DNA of 64,000 nucleotides from the NCBI RefSeq assembly GCF_003346775.1, contig NZ_CP031219.1, forward strand, positions 2,108,001 to 2,172,000, in the 5' to 3' direction. This document shows positions 17,453-26,254 of the stretch, one piece after another. Position numbers and translations under genes: made by a program. Position 1 is the first letter of the stretch; every line of letters starts with the position of its first letter. Below the pieces are notes generated by a model, which saw nothing but the letters and a program-made list of their open reading frames with translations, did no database searches and was not told the origin of the DNA. The DNA is from Malaciobacter mytili LMG 24559. Its GTDB lineage: Bacteria > Campylobacterota > Campylobacteria > Campylobacterales > Arcobacteraceae.

Positions 17453-18561
17453 TAATCTATCTTTTTATATTTTTTATTTTTTATACTCATTATAAAATAA
17501 TCTCTATAAACATCTCCAAAATCATCAAAAATAATCTTTCCTTGCAAACCATCATAGCTTTTTTTTGACAAAATAATTTTTTTGAATTCATTAGTATCTC
17601 TATGCTTTTTAAGTGTTTCTATTAAAATAGATGCCGTTTCATAAGCTTGTGCAGAAAAAACAGAAGGTAAATCGCCATATCTTTTTTGATATTTTTTTAC
17701 AAACTTCAAATATTTTGGATCTGTTGAATTATCATCATAACCAGTAACAAATATCATATCTTCAACAGCAATACCACCCTCTTCTATAAGCTTTAATTCT
17801 TTTGCCCAACCAGAAGAAATTAAAGTTTTTGAAAAATTATTTAATTTAAAAAATTGTGCAAGCTTTGCAGTATCAATTGCATTTGCAATAATAAAAACAG
17901 CATTAATTTTATCACTATTTATTTGTTTAAGAATTTCATTAAAATCTAAATTTAAATCTAATTTAGAAACTACTTTCCCATTGTATTGTTTATATGATTT
18001 TTCAAAATGTAAAGCAACACCTTTAGAATAATTACTATTTTTTAAATCATAGATTATTGAAATATTTTCAATATTGTTTTTAATTAAATATTTAGATAGT
18101 GTATCAAACTTTTTAGAATTATTTGCAACTTGAGTTCTAATAAAATTATCATCAATATTAGTAAATTCATTACTACTTGCTGTTGCAGAAATTAGTAAGA
18201 TTTCAGGATGAGAAAGAAGTTTATCTCTTGAAACTTTTGTCATAGAACTTGTAGTATTACCAACTATTATTTTTATATTTTCATTAATTAGTTCTTCTAC
18301 TACTTTTTCATCTTCACTTTGTTCTTGCTTATCATCTTTAATAATTAATTCTATTTTATTTTTATCTATTTTATAATCTATTTCTTCAAAGGCTAATTTA
18401 AATCCATTTAATACACTATGTCCCAAAGATGAGTATTTACCACTTAAACTAGAAATAAAGCCTATTTTTATTATTTCTTCATTACTATTCTTTTTTAAAA
18501 TAGCAAAAAGCAAAATAAGAAATAAAATAAAAATTATTAAAAAAATTGCTATTTTTTTCAT
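17452..18561 (-). CDS. LivK-type periplasmic ligand-binding protein
   Basis: Branched-chain-amino-acid-type (Peripla_BP_6) binding protein of 369 residues. A hydrophobic N-terminal segment (about 5-24) without an obvious cleavage motif may act as signal peptide or membrane anchor. The fold begins IKIGFISSLSGKYSSLGHSVLNG, typical of the family, and includes the hinge-region stretches INENIKIIVGNTTSS and VFSAQAYETASILI. No ABC permease or ATPase genes are nearby; instead the stop overlaps a sensor kinase start. It therefore probably acts as a sensory input rather than in transport. The ligand is unknown. Confidence 0.88.
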   Translation of the reverse strand: MKKIAIFLIIFILFLILLFAILKKNSNEEIIKIGFISSLSGKYSSLGHSVLNGFKLAFEEIDYKIDKNKIELIIKDDKQEQSEDEKVVEELINENIKIIVGNTTSSMTKVSRDKLLSHPEILLISATASSNEFTNIDDNFIRTQVANNSKKFDTLSKYLIKNNIENISIIYDLKNSNYSKGVALHFEKSYKQYNGKVVSKLDLNLDFNEILKQINSDKINAVFIIANAIDTAKLAQFFKLNNFSKTLISSGWAKELKLIEEGGIAVEDMIFVTGYDDNSTDPKYLKFVKKYQKRYGDLPSVFSAQAYETASILIETLKKHRDTNEFKKIILSKKSYDGLQGKIIFDDFGDVYRDYFIMSIKNKKYKKID

Positions 18562-18625
18562 AGGTTATACCTTAAAAATAAGTAAAGATTTATAATTATA
18601 CATAATTATTTATAAAAGGACACAT

Positions 18626-19192
18626 ATGTTATGTGGTATTGATGAAGCAGGAAGAGGACCATTGGCAGGACCAATGGTAATTGCAGGTGTTGTATTAAAA
18701 AAACAAATAACACAATTAGATGATTCTAAAAAATTAACTCAAAAAAAAAGAGAAGAACTTTTTGAAGAAATTATAAAAAATTCTATTTATCATATTGTTT
18801 TTAAAAGTGCAAAAGAGATTGATGAAAAAGGTATTAGTGCTTGTATAAAAAGTTCTATTTTAGAGATAATGAATAATATTAAAGCAGAAGAATATTTAAT
18901 GGATGGAAATACTTCCTTTGGTATTTTAAATCTTCAACATAAAATAAAAGCTGATGCCACAATAAAAGAAGTTAGTGCAGCTTCAATTTTAGCTAAAGTT
19001 AGTAGAGATAAGTATATGTGTGAAATTGCACCAAAATTTCCTAATTATGATTTTGAAAAACATAAAGGTTATGGAACAAAAGCTCATGTTGAAAAAATAA
19101 AAGAATTTGGAAGATGTAGGGAACATAGAGTTTCATTTAAATTAAAAAGTTTAAATGAAGATAATATTGGTATTCAAAAAAGCCTTTTTTAG
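18626..19192 (+). CDS. rnhB: Ribonuclease HII
   Basis: Removes ribonucleotides misinserted into DNA and cleaves RNA-DNA hybrids. The 188 residues begin MLCGIDEAGRGPLAGP with catalytic D6 and E7, followed by the DSKKLTQKKRE helix and the later acidic residues in KADATIKEVSAASILAKVSRD. It is a single gene, divergent from the binding-protein gene and convergent with a UPF0045 gene whose stop lies two bases away. No hairpin lies at that junction. Confidence 0.96.
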   Translation: MLCGIDEAGRGPLAGPMVIAGVVLKKQITQLDDSKKLTQKKREELFEEIIKNSIYHIVFKSAKEIDEKGISACIKSSILEIMNNIKAEEYLMDGNTSFGILNLQHKIKADATIKEVSAASILAKVSRDKYMCEIAPKFPNYDFEKHKGYGTKAHVEKIKEFGRCREHRVSFKLKSLNEDNIGIQKSLF

Positions 19193-19193
19193 A

Positions 19194-19508
19194 CTATTTT
19201 GAAACTTCACCTATATATTCTTCTACTGATTTAACTTTTTTATGTATTCTATCTTTATGATTTGGTCTTATATCAAAGTTTATTGAAGAATATACTCTTA
19301 AACAACCTTCTTGTTCCAAAACTTGATAACATCTTCCTATTAAATCCAAAGCTTCACTCATTTTTGAAGTTTCAATTATAGTACACATTGAAGTTAATTG
19401 ATAGGAAAAACCACTATTTCTAATTACTTCAATAACCTTTGATACATATTTAGCTTTACTTTCACTTTTATCTGTAGGAAACATTGACATTTGAACTAAA
19501 ACACTCAT
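19194..19508 (-). CDS. UPF0045 / thiamine-binding-like protein
   Basis: Small MTH1187/YkoF-type alpha-beta protein: MSVLVQMSMFPTDKSES first strand, SGFSYQLTSMCTIIET with the conserved central strand, and a C-terminal SIDFDIRP-like stretch (SSINFDIRPNHKDR). Family members are reported to bind thiamine or related compounds, but most have no assigned role. The ATG at 19508 (104 residues) is chosen over one 13 codons upstream because AAAGG lies seven bases before it and the shorter form matches the family length of about 100. It ends against rnhB. Confidence 0.82.
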   Translation of the reverse strand: MSVLVQMSMFPTDKSESKAKYVSKVIEVIRNSGFSYQLTSMCTIIETSKMSEALDLIGRCYQVLEQEGCLRVYSSINFDIRPNHKDRIHKKVKSVEEYIGEVSK

Positions 19509-19575
19509 TTGTAAGCCTTTATCTAAAATAAATAATAATTTTGTCATATTATAAAATAATAAATCAAAAACGCAT

Positions 19576-19605
19576 AAAAATTTAAATTTAAATTTAAATT
19601 TTTTT
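19576..19605. repeat. AAATTT palindromic tract
   Basis: Four tandem copies of AAATTT flanked by extra A and T form an almost perfect 28-base self-complementary tract in the gap between the UPF0045 gene and the EAL gene. It could be a curved or melting AT element, or simple low complexity. No gene was seen in the surrounding 220 bases. Confidence 0.5.
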
Positions 19606-19678
19606 ATTAGTTTTTTTATAAAATTAGTCTAAAATATTTAATAAAGTTTTAATTTTTAAGTCTTTTAAAAGATATTAA

Positions 19679-19707
19679 TTGACACTATTAAATTACAATC
19701 TTATAAT
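19679..19707 (+). promoter_or_regulatory. Consensus sigma-70 promoter of the EAL protein gene
   Basis: TTGACA (19679-19684), a 17-base spacer and TATAAT (19702-19707) are a full match to the consensus, unusual in this genome where -35 boxes are generally weak. The coding start is 24 bases after the -10 box. Confidence 0.75.
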
Positions 19708-19730
19708 ATAATAAACAAAAAAGAGAGCTA

Positions 19731-21824
19731 ATGTTAAAAAATATTTCTTATAAAAATCTATTCGTTTCACTTATAATTATCTTTTCGCTAATTATTACAT
19801 TTATTGTCTATTTAGTATTTAGTAATATTGAAAAATTTCATATTGACAAACTTTCAAAAGATACTTATAATAGTGAAAAAATTCATATAAAAAGCTTTGT
19901 AAAAGAATATTTTGATGTTTACAATAACTTGCTTATTACACTAAGCAATACTAAAGAGATTATTGAATATGAAAATAATATAGAAATAATAGAAAAAATA
20001 TTTAACTCTTATGAAAAAACTCTACCAAATCTAATTGGAATAATATACCTTGATAAAAATCAAAATGAAATAATAAAAGTTAATAAAGTTTATGAATCAA
20101 TTAAAGAAGATTATACTTTTTTTAATAGTTTAGATAAAACATTTAAAGCTTATTTAACTAACCAAAAAATCTACCTTGGACAAAATATTTTTAAAGAAAA
20201 TAAAAAAATTTCTACACTTATTTTAAAAATTGATATTAAGGAATTTATCTCAAAACTTGTAAGTTCAAACCTATATAATCTAACGTTAGTTAATAAAGGT
20301 AAGCCTATTTTAAATAAAGAAAATCTTACTTTATCAAAAGAAGAATTTTCTTTAATTTTAAATAATGAAGAATATTTATCAAATAACCTTTATAGCTTTT
20401 CAATTAATGATTTTTACAATCAAAATATAAAAATTGTTCTAAAACCAAAACATACTTTAGATGATGAAAAATTAAAAAAGTCACAGGCTATAATTTTTCT
20501 AATTTTATTTTTCAGTTTTTTAATTTTAATTCCACTTGCTATGTATTTTTCAAATATTCCAAATAAAATTCTAAAAGAATATGAAGATAAACTTATTACT
20601 CATAATATTACTGGATTAAAAAATAGTATCTATTTAGATAAAGAGTTAAATAACAAAACTTTTAATAATTCTATAATAATTCTAGTTTACTTAAATAACT
20701 TCAAAAAACTACAAAGTGTCTATGGATACAAAATAATTAATACAATTTTAAAAGAATCTTCAAGATTAATTGAAAGCTATAAACATAAAGATGAAAATTT
20801 TGAAGAGTTATATTCTATAGAAAATAATCTTTTTGCAATAAAATATAATTTTACAAATGAAGCAAATCTTATTAAATTTACACAACTTTTATTTACTGAT
20901 TTAGAAAGAGTAGAAATATTAATTGATAAAAATAGTTCAATATATCTTGATTTAACTTTAGCTATTTCAAATCCTCTTGATGTGAAAAACAATGCACAAA
21001 AACTCCATGAAGCTCAAATGGCGCTAGAGTATGCTTTAGAAAATAAAATTGATATTTTAGTTTATGACCCAGAAGTAAAAACTAAAGATATTAATAGTCT
21101 AAATCTAAAAATTCTAAAATCAATTAAAAATGCCATTGATAAAAATGATTTAGTTTTACATTATCAACCAATATATAATAATAGAACTCAAAAAATTGAA
21201 AAATATGAAACTTTAATGAGAATAAGAAATAGCAATAATGAAATTATTTATCCAAACTCTTTTTTAGATATTGCAAAAAACTCAAGAAAATATAATAAAT
21301 TAACTTATGCCATGATTGAAAAATCTTTTAAATATTTTCAAAATAAAGAGTATGAATTTTCTATAAACTTAAGTGTCTTAGATATTGTAGAAAAAGGTTT
21401 TACTGCTTTTTTAGTTCAAAAAATAAAAGAGTATAATGTTGAAAAAAAATTAGTTTTAGAAATAGTTGAGTCTGAAAGTGTTACAAATTATAAAGAGATT
21501 AAAAAGTTTATTGTTGCAATAAAAGAATTAGGTTGTAAGATTGCTATTGATGATTTTGGAAGTGGATATGCTAACTTTCAACATATAATTAGTTTAAGTC
21601 AATATATTGACTATATTAAATTTGATGGCTCACTAATTAAAAATATACATAAAAATAGAAAATCTCAACTTCTTGTTGGGGTAATTAAATTTTTATGTGA
21701 TAGTTTAAATATACAAACTATTGCAGAGTTTGTTGAAGATGAAGATACTTTAAATTTTGTAGATTCAATGGGAATAAATTTTTCTCAAGGTTACTTTATT
21801 GGAAAACCTATAGAAAATATATAA
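19731..21824 (+). CDS. Membrane GGDEF-EAL protein, probable c-di-GMP phosphodiesterase
   Basis: A 697-residue inner-membrane signalling protein. TM1 is at about 10-30 and TM2 at about 250-275, with an extracytoplasmic sensory domain between. The GGDEF-like domain (about 290-445) lacks the GGDEF motif (YSIENNLFAIKY in its place) and is expected to be catalytically dead. The EAL domain (about 455-697) keeps the catalytic acidic residues in LEIVESES, DDFGSGYANF and KFDGSLIK, but the motif itself reads ETL instead of EAL (KYETLMR). Activity as a phosphodiesterase is likely but not certain. It stands alone with a strong promoter. Confidence 0.9.
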   Translation: MLKNISYKNLFVSLIIIFSLIITFIVYLVFSNIEKFHIDKLSKDTYNSEKIHIKSFVKEYFDVYNNLLITLSNTKEIIEYENNIEIIEKIFNSYEKTLPNLIGIIYLDKNQNEIIKVNKVYESIKEDYTFFNSLDKTFKAYLTNQKIYLGQNIFKENKKISTLILKIDIKEFISKLVSSNLYNLTLVNKGKPILNKENLTLSKEEFSLILNNEEYLSNNLYSFSINDFYNQNIKIVLKPKHTLDDEKLKKSQAIIFLILFFSFLILIPLAMYFSNIPNKILKEYEDKLITHNITGLKNSIYLDKELNNKTFNNSIIILVYLNNFKKLQSVYGYKIINTILKESSRLIESYKHKDENFEELYSIENNLFAIKYNFTNEANLIKFTQLLFTDLERVEILIDKNSSIYLDLTLAISNPLDVKNNAQKLHEAQMALEYALENKIDILVYDPEVKTKDINSLNLKILKSIKNAIDKNDLVLHYQPIYNNRTQKIEKYETLMRIRNSNNEIIYPNSFLDIAKNSRKYNKLTYAMIEKSFKYFQNKEYEFSINLSVLDIVEKGFTAFLVQKIKEYNVEKKLVLEIVESESVTNYKEIKKFIVAIKELGCKIAIDDFGSGYANFQHIISLSQYIDYIKFDGSLIKNIHKNRKSQLLVGVIKFLCDSLNIQTIAEFVEDEDTLNFVDSMGINFSQGYFIGKPIENI

Positions 21825-21909
21825 AAATAGATTATCAAATATTATTTTTAATATTTTATTTACAGTAAATTTGTTATATTAATTATATTATATATACTAA
21901 GGAGAGATA

Positions 21910-22251
21910 ATGCAAATTGAAATGACTGCGGAAGTAGTTTTGTCTCAATTGGGCTACACTAAAAGCGAAAGTTCACTTAAACAAGCTGAAAAAATGATTG
22001 AATCAACAAAAAATTTTGATAAGTTTGCAAAGCATATTATTAGTTTAAATGACCATTTAAAAAAAATGAATGCTTATGTTAGTTTATCTAATAAAACAGA
22101 TCACTTAAAAATCAAATGTGATGAAAATGATGCCGAAGAAATTTTAGAAGAATTTCATAATGAAGTAACACATTGGGCAAATAAATATAATGTAAAGTTA
22201 CAAAAACTTGATGGAAGACCTATTTATTATATCTTAGGTGTTACAGAGTAA
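21910..22251 (+). CDS. Conserved-looking small protein of unknown function
   Basis: I do not recognise this 113-residue protein. It is predicted mostly helical, with an N-terminal half rich in Lys/Glu and short strands in the C-terminal half (HLKIKCDENDAEEI, RPIYYILGV). There is no signal peptide or TM. AAGGAG directly upstream and the strong hairpin downstream support a real single-gene unit. A small palindrome ATTTACAGTAAAT (21858-21870) lies about 40 bases before the start and could be an operator. Confidence 0.7.
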   Translation: MQIEMTAEVVLSQLGYTKSESSLKQAEKMIESTKNFDKFAKHIISLNDHLKKMNAYVSLSNKTDHLKIKCDENDAEEILEEFHNEVTHWANKYNVKLQKLDGRPIYYILGVTE

Positions 22252-22258
22252 TTTATAG

Positions 22259-22290
22259 TTAAGTATATAAGTTTTTACTTATATACTTAA
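22259..22290. terminator. 14-bp perfect hairpin between convergent genes
   Basis: TTAAGTATATAAGT (22259-22272) pairs with ACTTATATACTTAA (22277-22290) around a TTTT loop. It separates the unknown 113-residue gene from msrBA and contains the msrBA stop. Neither strand has a following T-run, but the stem is long and perfect. Confidence 0.7.
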
Positions 22291-23141
22291 AAAATCTTAT
22301 TGTAGCTATGACAATAAGGTGTTTTATTATGTCTTACATAATAATTTTGATGATAATCTTCTGCTTCAAAAAAATGAAAAGCACTATGTAAAGTTGTTGC
22401 AACTTTATATCCCATTTCTCCCAAATTATCTAAAACATTCATTGCTATTTGTTTTTGTTTATCATCTGTATAAAAAATAGCTGATAAGTACTGGCTTCCA
22501 ATATCTGGACCTTGTCCATTTGTTTGTGTAAAATCATGTATTTCAAAAAAATATTTTACTAACTCTTCATATGTTATTTCACAACTATTATATTTTACTT
22601 TTACTACTTCTAAATGTCCACTCATTCCACTACAAACTATTTCATATGTAGGATTTACAATATGTCCACCCATATATCCAGATACAACTTTATAAACACC
22701 TTTTAGTTTTTGAAAATAGTATTCTACTCCCCAAAAACAACCAGCAGCAAAATAAGCAGTTTCTTGATTATTGCATACTTTTTTCTTAGTATCAAAATTT
22801 AATGAAATAGAGTTTACACAATGTCTAGTATTTTTAGCAGTAAAGCCTTCACCTTCAAATACATGTCCTAAATGAGCACCGCAAGAGGCACAAACTATTT
22901 CTATTCTTCTTCCATCCCTATCAGGTACTCTTTTTACAGCATCTTTTATCTCATCATCAAAACTAGGCCAACCGCAACCTGAAGAAAATTTATCTTCAGA
23001 TCTATATAAAGAGGCATTACATTTTTTGCATTTATAAATACCATCTTCATAAAAATCATTATATTTTCCAGAAAATGGTCTTTCTGTTCCTTTTTTTTCT
23101 ATAACATAAGTCTCTTCTTCTGATAACTCATTATATTTCAT
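22287..23141 (-). CDS. msrBA: Fused methionine sulfoxide reductase MsrB-MsrA
   Basis: Repairs oxidised methionine of both stereochemistries. The MsrB domain is first (about 1-120): zinc cysteines C38, C41, C84 and C87 and the catalytic C108 in RHCVNS. The MsrA domain follows (about 128-284) with catalytic C135 in AAGCFWG and the GYMGGH loop. The order B then A is the reverse of the PilB/H. pylori A-B order, though B-A fusions are known. No signal peptide is present, so the protein is cytoplasmic. It is transcribed alone. Confidence 0.95.
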   Translation of the reverse strand: MKYNELSEEETYVIEKKGTERPFSGKYNDFYEDGIYKCKKCNASLYRSEDKFSSGCGWPSFDDEIKDAVKRVPDRDGRRIEIVCASCGAHLGHVFEGEGFTAKNTRHCVNSISLNFDTKKKVCNNQETAYFAAGCFWGVEYYFQKLKGVYKVVSGYMGGHIVNPTYEIVCSGMSGHLEVVKVKYNSCEITYEELVKYFFEIHDFTQTNGQGPDIGSQYLSAIFYTDDKQKQIAMNVLDNLGEMGYKVATTLHSAFHFFEAEDYHQNYYVRHNKTPYCHSYNKIF

Positions 23142-23242
23142 TTATTTGCCTTTTTAAGATAAATAAGAAATAATAGCAAATTAAAAAATATTAAGAATTA
23201 AGAAAAAAAATAATTTGCAGCTTTAATCTATTTTAAATCTTA

Positions 23243-23860
23243 TTAAAGCACTTCAAAACAACTTTGAAGTAAAACTTCATTTTTATATAAGATTTTACCA
23301 AGAAAAATATCTCCAATTTTAAAACTTCCTACTCCACTTGGTGTTCCACTCATCAAAATATCTCCATCTTCAAAATCTAAAAAAGTTTTTGCTTCACTTA
23401 TAATCTCTTGTGGTTTATTTATCATTAAAGATACACCACCTTTTTGTTTTAATTCATCATTTATATAAAGTTCAACCTCTAAATCTTCAATGTTTTTATT
23501 AAAAGAGACAAATTTAGAAAAAACTGCTGATTTTCTAAAAGCTTTTGCTCTTTCCCAAGGTAAACCTTTTGTTTTTAAAATAGTTTGTTTTTCCCTTAAT
23601 GTTAAATCTAAACCAAACCCAACTGCTGTTATTTTATCTTCTTCAATTAAAAAAGAAATTTCAGCTTCATAATGACAGCTTTTTTCATTTTGAGGGAAAA
23701 CTAAACTATTACTAATTGAAGAGTTAGGTTTAATAAAAAATACCATTTCTTGTGGAACTTCATTATTTAACTCTTTGATATGATCTACATAATTTCTTCC
23801 AATACAAACTACTTTTGATGGAAATATCTCTACATTATCATTTAATAAAATTTTATTCAT
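23243..23860 (-). CDS. Fumarylacetoacetate hydrolase family protein
   Basis: Small FAH-fold protein of 205 residues (YcgM/FAHD1 type), metal-dependent hydrolases or decarboxylases of 2-oxo acids such as acylpyruvates or oxaloacetate. Family features: the start VVCIGRNYVDHIKEL, metal ligands in HYEAEISFLIEE, GFGLDLTLR, and the C-terminal DILMSGTPSGVGSFKIGD. It lies 10 bases downstream of the Nudix gene, in what looks like a bioA-nudix-FAH operon. Exact substrate unknown. Confidence 0.88.
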   Translation of the reverse strand: MNKILLNDNVEIFPSKVVCIGRNYVDHIKELNNEVPQEMVFFIKPNSSISNSLVFPQNEKSCHYEAEISFLIEEDKITAVGFGLDLTLREKQTILKTKGLPWERAKAFRKSAVFSKFVSFNKNIEDLEVELYINDELKQKGGVSLMINKPQEIISEAKTFLDFEDGDILMSGTPSGVGSFKIGDIFLGKILYKNEVLLQSCFEVL

Positions 23861-23870
23861 ATTTTTATTC

Positions 23871-24527
23871 CTAATATTTTTTTAAAAAGTCTTGTAAAAT
23901 AACAGCTGTCATTCCCCAAATAACTTCATCTTTATATTTATATACCCAAACTTTATGTTTTTTATTTCCCCAAGGCTCTTTATATACTTCTGGAAGACCT
24001 AACTCTTCTGCTGGAAAATATATCTCTTTTTCACCTAATTCATTTATTTCATAAGGTTTTACTTCACTTTTTAAGGTATATACTTCTGGCTCTTGCTTTT
24101 TTAAATATGATAAAGGAACTAAAATAATCTTTTCAACTTCATTTTTATCAATAACCATATTTTTTAAAGCTTTTTTCTTTATTATTCCTACAAAAACTTC
24201 TACAATAGCACCAATAGGAGCAACCATAGTATCAAGTTGCCCTACTATTTTTATCTCTTTTTTATCTATTCCAAGTTCTTCTTTTGTCTCTCTTAAAGCA
24301 GTTTGCTTAAAATTTTTATCAATACCTTTTTCAAAACCACCACCTGGAAAACAAATATCTCCACCTTGCCTTATATTTGCTGCTCTTTTTTGAAATAAAA
24401 GATAATATTCACCTTTTATTTTTACAAGAGGAATAAGCACTGCTGAGTTAAAAAATCTATCTCTTCCCAATACACTTGGATATTTTGGAAGATTAGAAAT
24501 CATTTTTTTTAAATCTTCTTTTTTCAT
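23871..24527 (-). CDS. Nudix hydrolase, CoA-diphosphatase type
   Basis: The 218-residue protein has the Nudix helix TALRETKEELGI near residues 92-103, preceded by FPGGGFEKGID, which matches the NUDT7/YeaB CoA-pyrophosphatase arrangement rather than the plain Nudix spacing. These enzymes split CoA or its esters to 4'-phosphopantetheine and ADP. The gap to bioA is a single base and FAH follows after 10 bases. Why a CoA hydrolase would be co-transcribed with biotin synthesis is not clear. Confidence 0.85.
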   Translation of the reverse strand: MKKEDLKKMISNLPKYPSVLGRDRFFNSAVLIPLVKIKGEYYLLFQKRAANIRQGGDICFPGGGFEKGIDKNFKQTALRETKEELGIDKKEIKIVGQLDTMVAPIGAIVEVFVGIIKKKALKNMVIDKNEVEKIILVPLSYLKKQEPEVYTLKSEVKPYEINELGEKEIYFPAEELGLPEVYKEPWGNKKHKVWVYKYKDEVIWGMTAVILQDFLKKY

Positions 24528-24528
24528 T

Positions 24529-25794
24529 TTAGCTCTTTACAGATTTAATAGCTTCTATCATTACCTTTACAATTTTTCTTAAATCTTCTTCTTTTATTGT
24601 ATAAGCTACAATAGAATAGATTAACTTACCAAAAGGTCTTATCCATACCCCATTTTTTACACAATAATCTTGTATTTCTTGTGCATATATATTATCTTTT
24701 AACTCAATTACTCCAATTGCTCCAATATTTCTAATATTTTCCACTAATTCTAAATTTTTTGCTGCTTCAAGTTCCTCTTTAAAAATAGCTTCGATAGTTA
24801 AAACTCTTTTTTGCCAAGGAGTTTCTAAAAGAAGTTTAATACTTTCAATCGCCACACTACAAGCTAAAGGATTTCCCATAAAAGTTGGTCCATGCATTAA
24901 AATACCTAGTTGTGAATTAGAAATAGTATCACTTACTTCTTTTGAAGTAATCATAGCAGCCATTGTCATATAACCACCAGTTAAGCCTTTCCCAACTGTC
25001 ATAATATCAGGTTTTATATTTGCATGTTCCATAGCAAACATTTTTCCGGTATGACCAAATCCTGTTGCTATTTCATCTGCAATAAATAAAATATCATATT
25101 TTATACATAATTCTTTAGCTTTTACTAAAAATTTAGGATTATAAATTCTCATTCCTCCAGCACCTTGAACAATAGGTTCAATTATAAATCCTGCAACTTC
25201 TTTATGATGTATTTCAAATGTTTTTTCAAGCTCTTCTATTGCTTTAGTACAATCATTATTAAAACCTAGTTCTGGAGCCTTTGTAAAAATATGTTTTGGT
25301 AAATATGTACCATAAATATTATGCATTGAATTATTAGGATCACATACACTCATTGCAGCTAAAGTATCTCCATGATAAGAGTGTTCACAAGCTATAAACT
25401 TATACTTTTTTAAACCTTTTGCTTCTTGATATTGAATTGCTGTTTTTAAAGCTACTTCAACGCAAACAGAACCACTATCACATAAAAATACACTATTTAA
25501 TCCTGTTAAATCAACTAATAACTTACATAAAGTTGCTGCATTTTCATGTGCAATACCTCCAAACATAATATGAGGCATAATATCAAGCTGAGTTTTAATA
25601 GCTTTTGTTAATCTTGGATTGTTATACCCATGAATTGCACTCCACCATGAACTCATTCCATCAATTAATTCTGTATTATCTTCTAAAAATATTGAGGTTT
25701 TATCAGTTCTTTTTACAGGTAAAAGTTTTGTTTTTGACGGCAATGAATTATAAGGATGCCAAACATGAGTTTTGTCAATATCTAACCAATGCAA
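24529..25794 (-). CDS. bioA: Adenosylmethionine-8-amino-7-oxononanoate aminotransferase
   Basis: Biotin pathway enzyme that transfers an amino group from SAM to KAPA to give DAPA. The 421-residue class III aminotransferase starts MHWLDIDKTHVWHPYNS and has SSWWSAIHG, the acidic IADEIATGFGHTG motif, and the PLP lysine K269 in TVGKGLTGG. No other bio genes lie in the window. It is first in a run with the Nudix and FAH genes and is divergent from a small unknown gene. Confidence 0.95.
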   Translation of the reverse strand: MHWLDIDKTHVWHPYNSLPSKTKLLPVKRTDKTSIFLEDNTELIDGMSSWWSAIHGYNNPRLTKAIKTQLDIMPHIMFGGIAHENAATLCKLLVDLTGLNSVFLCDSGSVCVEVALKTAIQYQEAKGLKKYKFIACEHSYHGDTLAAMSVCDPNNSMHNIYGTYLPKHIFTKAPELGFNNDCTKAIEELEKTFEIHHKEVAGFIIEPIVQGAGGMRIYNPKFLVKAKELCIKYDILFIADEIATGFGHTGKMFAMEHANIKPDIMTVGKGLTGGYMTMAAMITSKEVSDTISNSQLGILMHGPTFMGNPLACSVAIESIKLLLETPWQKRVLTIEAIFKEELEAAKNLELVENIRNIGAIGVIELKDNIYAQEIQDYCVKNGVWIRPFGKLIYSIVAYTIKEEDLRKIVKVMIEAIKSVKS

Positions 25795-25886
25795 AAGATT
25801 CCTTTATTTTTTTTGTATTTTATCAAAAAGTTATTTTATAACTACTTTTAGATAAAATTAGTCACTTTATTATCATATTACAAGAA

Positions 25887-25892
25887 TATAAT
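25887..25892 (+). promoter_or_regulatory. -10 element of the 94-residue protein gene
   Basis: TATAAT 30 bases before the coding start, with the AGGAG ribosome site between. Divergent bioA must use a promoter in the same 127-base gap. Confidence 0.6.
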
Positions 25893-25921
25893 ATTTAGCA
25901 AAATACTCTAGGAGAAAGTTT

Positions 25922-26206
25922 ATGGAACATCATGATTTAGAATTAAAACATATTGCAAGTTTAGGTGATAAAAGATTTTTTGTATCTACTATAAAAATGC
26001 ATGTAAGACATGCTTGGTTAAATCAACATGATAATGTATATGTGTATGAAACAATGATATTTAAAAAAGAAAATGGGAAAGTTTTATACCACGAACCAAT
26101 TTATAATAAAAGATATAGCTCATACGATATGGCAATAGAAGGTCATCAAAAAGCAATTGTAAATATTGAAGAAATAGTTAAAAAAGCACAAAATGATAAT
26201 AACTAA
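25922..26206 (+). CDS. Small protein of unknown function
   Basis: I do not recognise this 94-residue, His-rich (at least eight His) protein. Predicted strands in the first two thirds (RFFVSTIKMHVRHAW, VYVYETMIFKK) are followed by a helix (MAIEGHQKAIVNIEEIV). No signal, TM or cysteine. It has its own TATAAT, an AGGAG site and a strong terminator, so it is a well-defined monocistronic gene. Confidence 0.7.
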   Translation: MEHHDLELKHIASLGDKRFFVSTIKMHVRHAWLNQHDNVYVYETMIFKKENGKVLYHEPIYNKRYSSYDMAIEGHQKAIVNIEEIVKKAQNDNN

Positions 26207-26207
26207 T

Positions 26208-26245
26208 AAAAGAGTTAAAAGTATAAATACTTTTAACTCTTTTTT
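26208..26245. terminator. Strong bidirectional terminator
   Basis: A 13-bp perfect stem (26211-26223 with 26228-26240) flanked by AAA and a T-run, loop TAAA. It ends the 94-residue gene on the + strand and purH on the - strand. Confidence 0.92.
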
Positions 26246-26254
26246 ATTTATATT

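Noticed and set aside
19576-19605. AAATTT tandem copies as a CRISPR-like or replication-origin repeat
   Set aside because: No spacer-repeat pattern, no DnaA boxes recognised nearby and no origin genes; most likely simple AT-rich sequence or a weak terminator.
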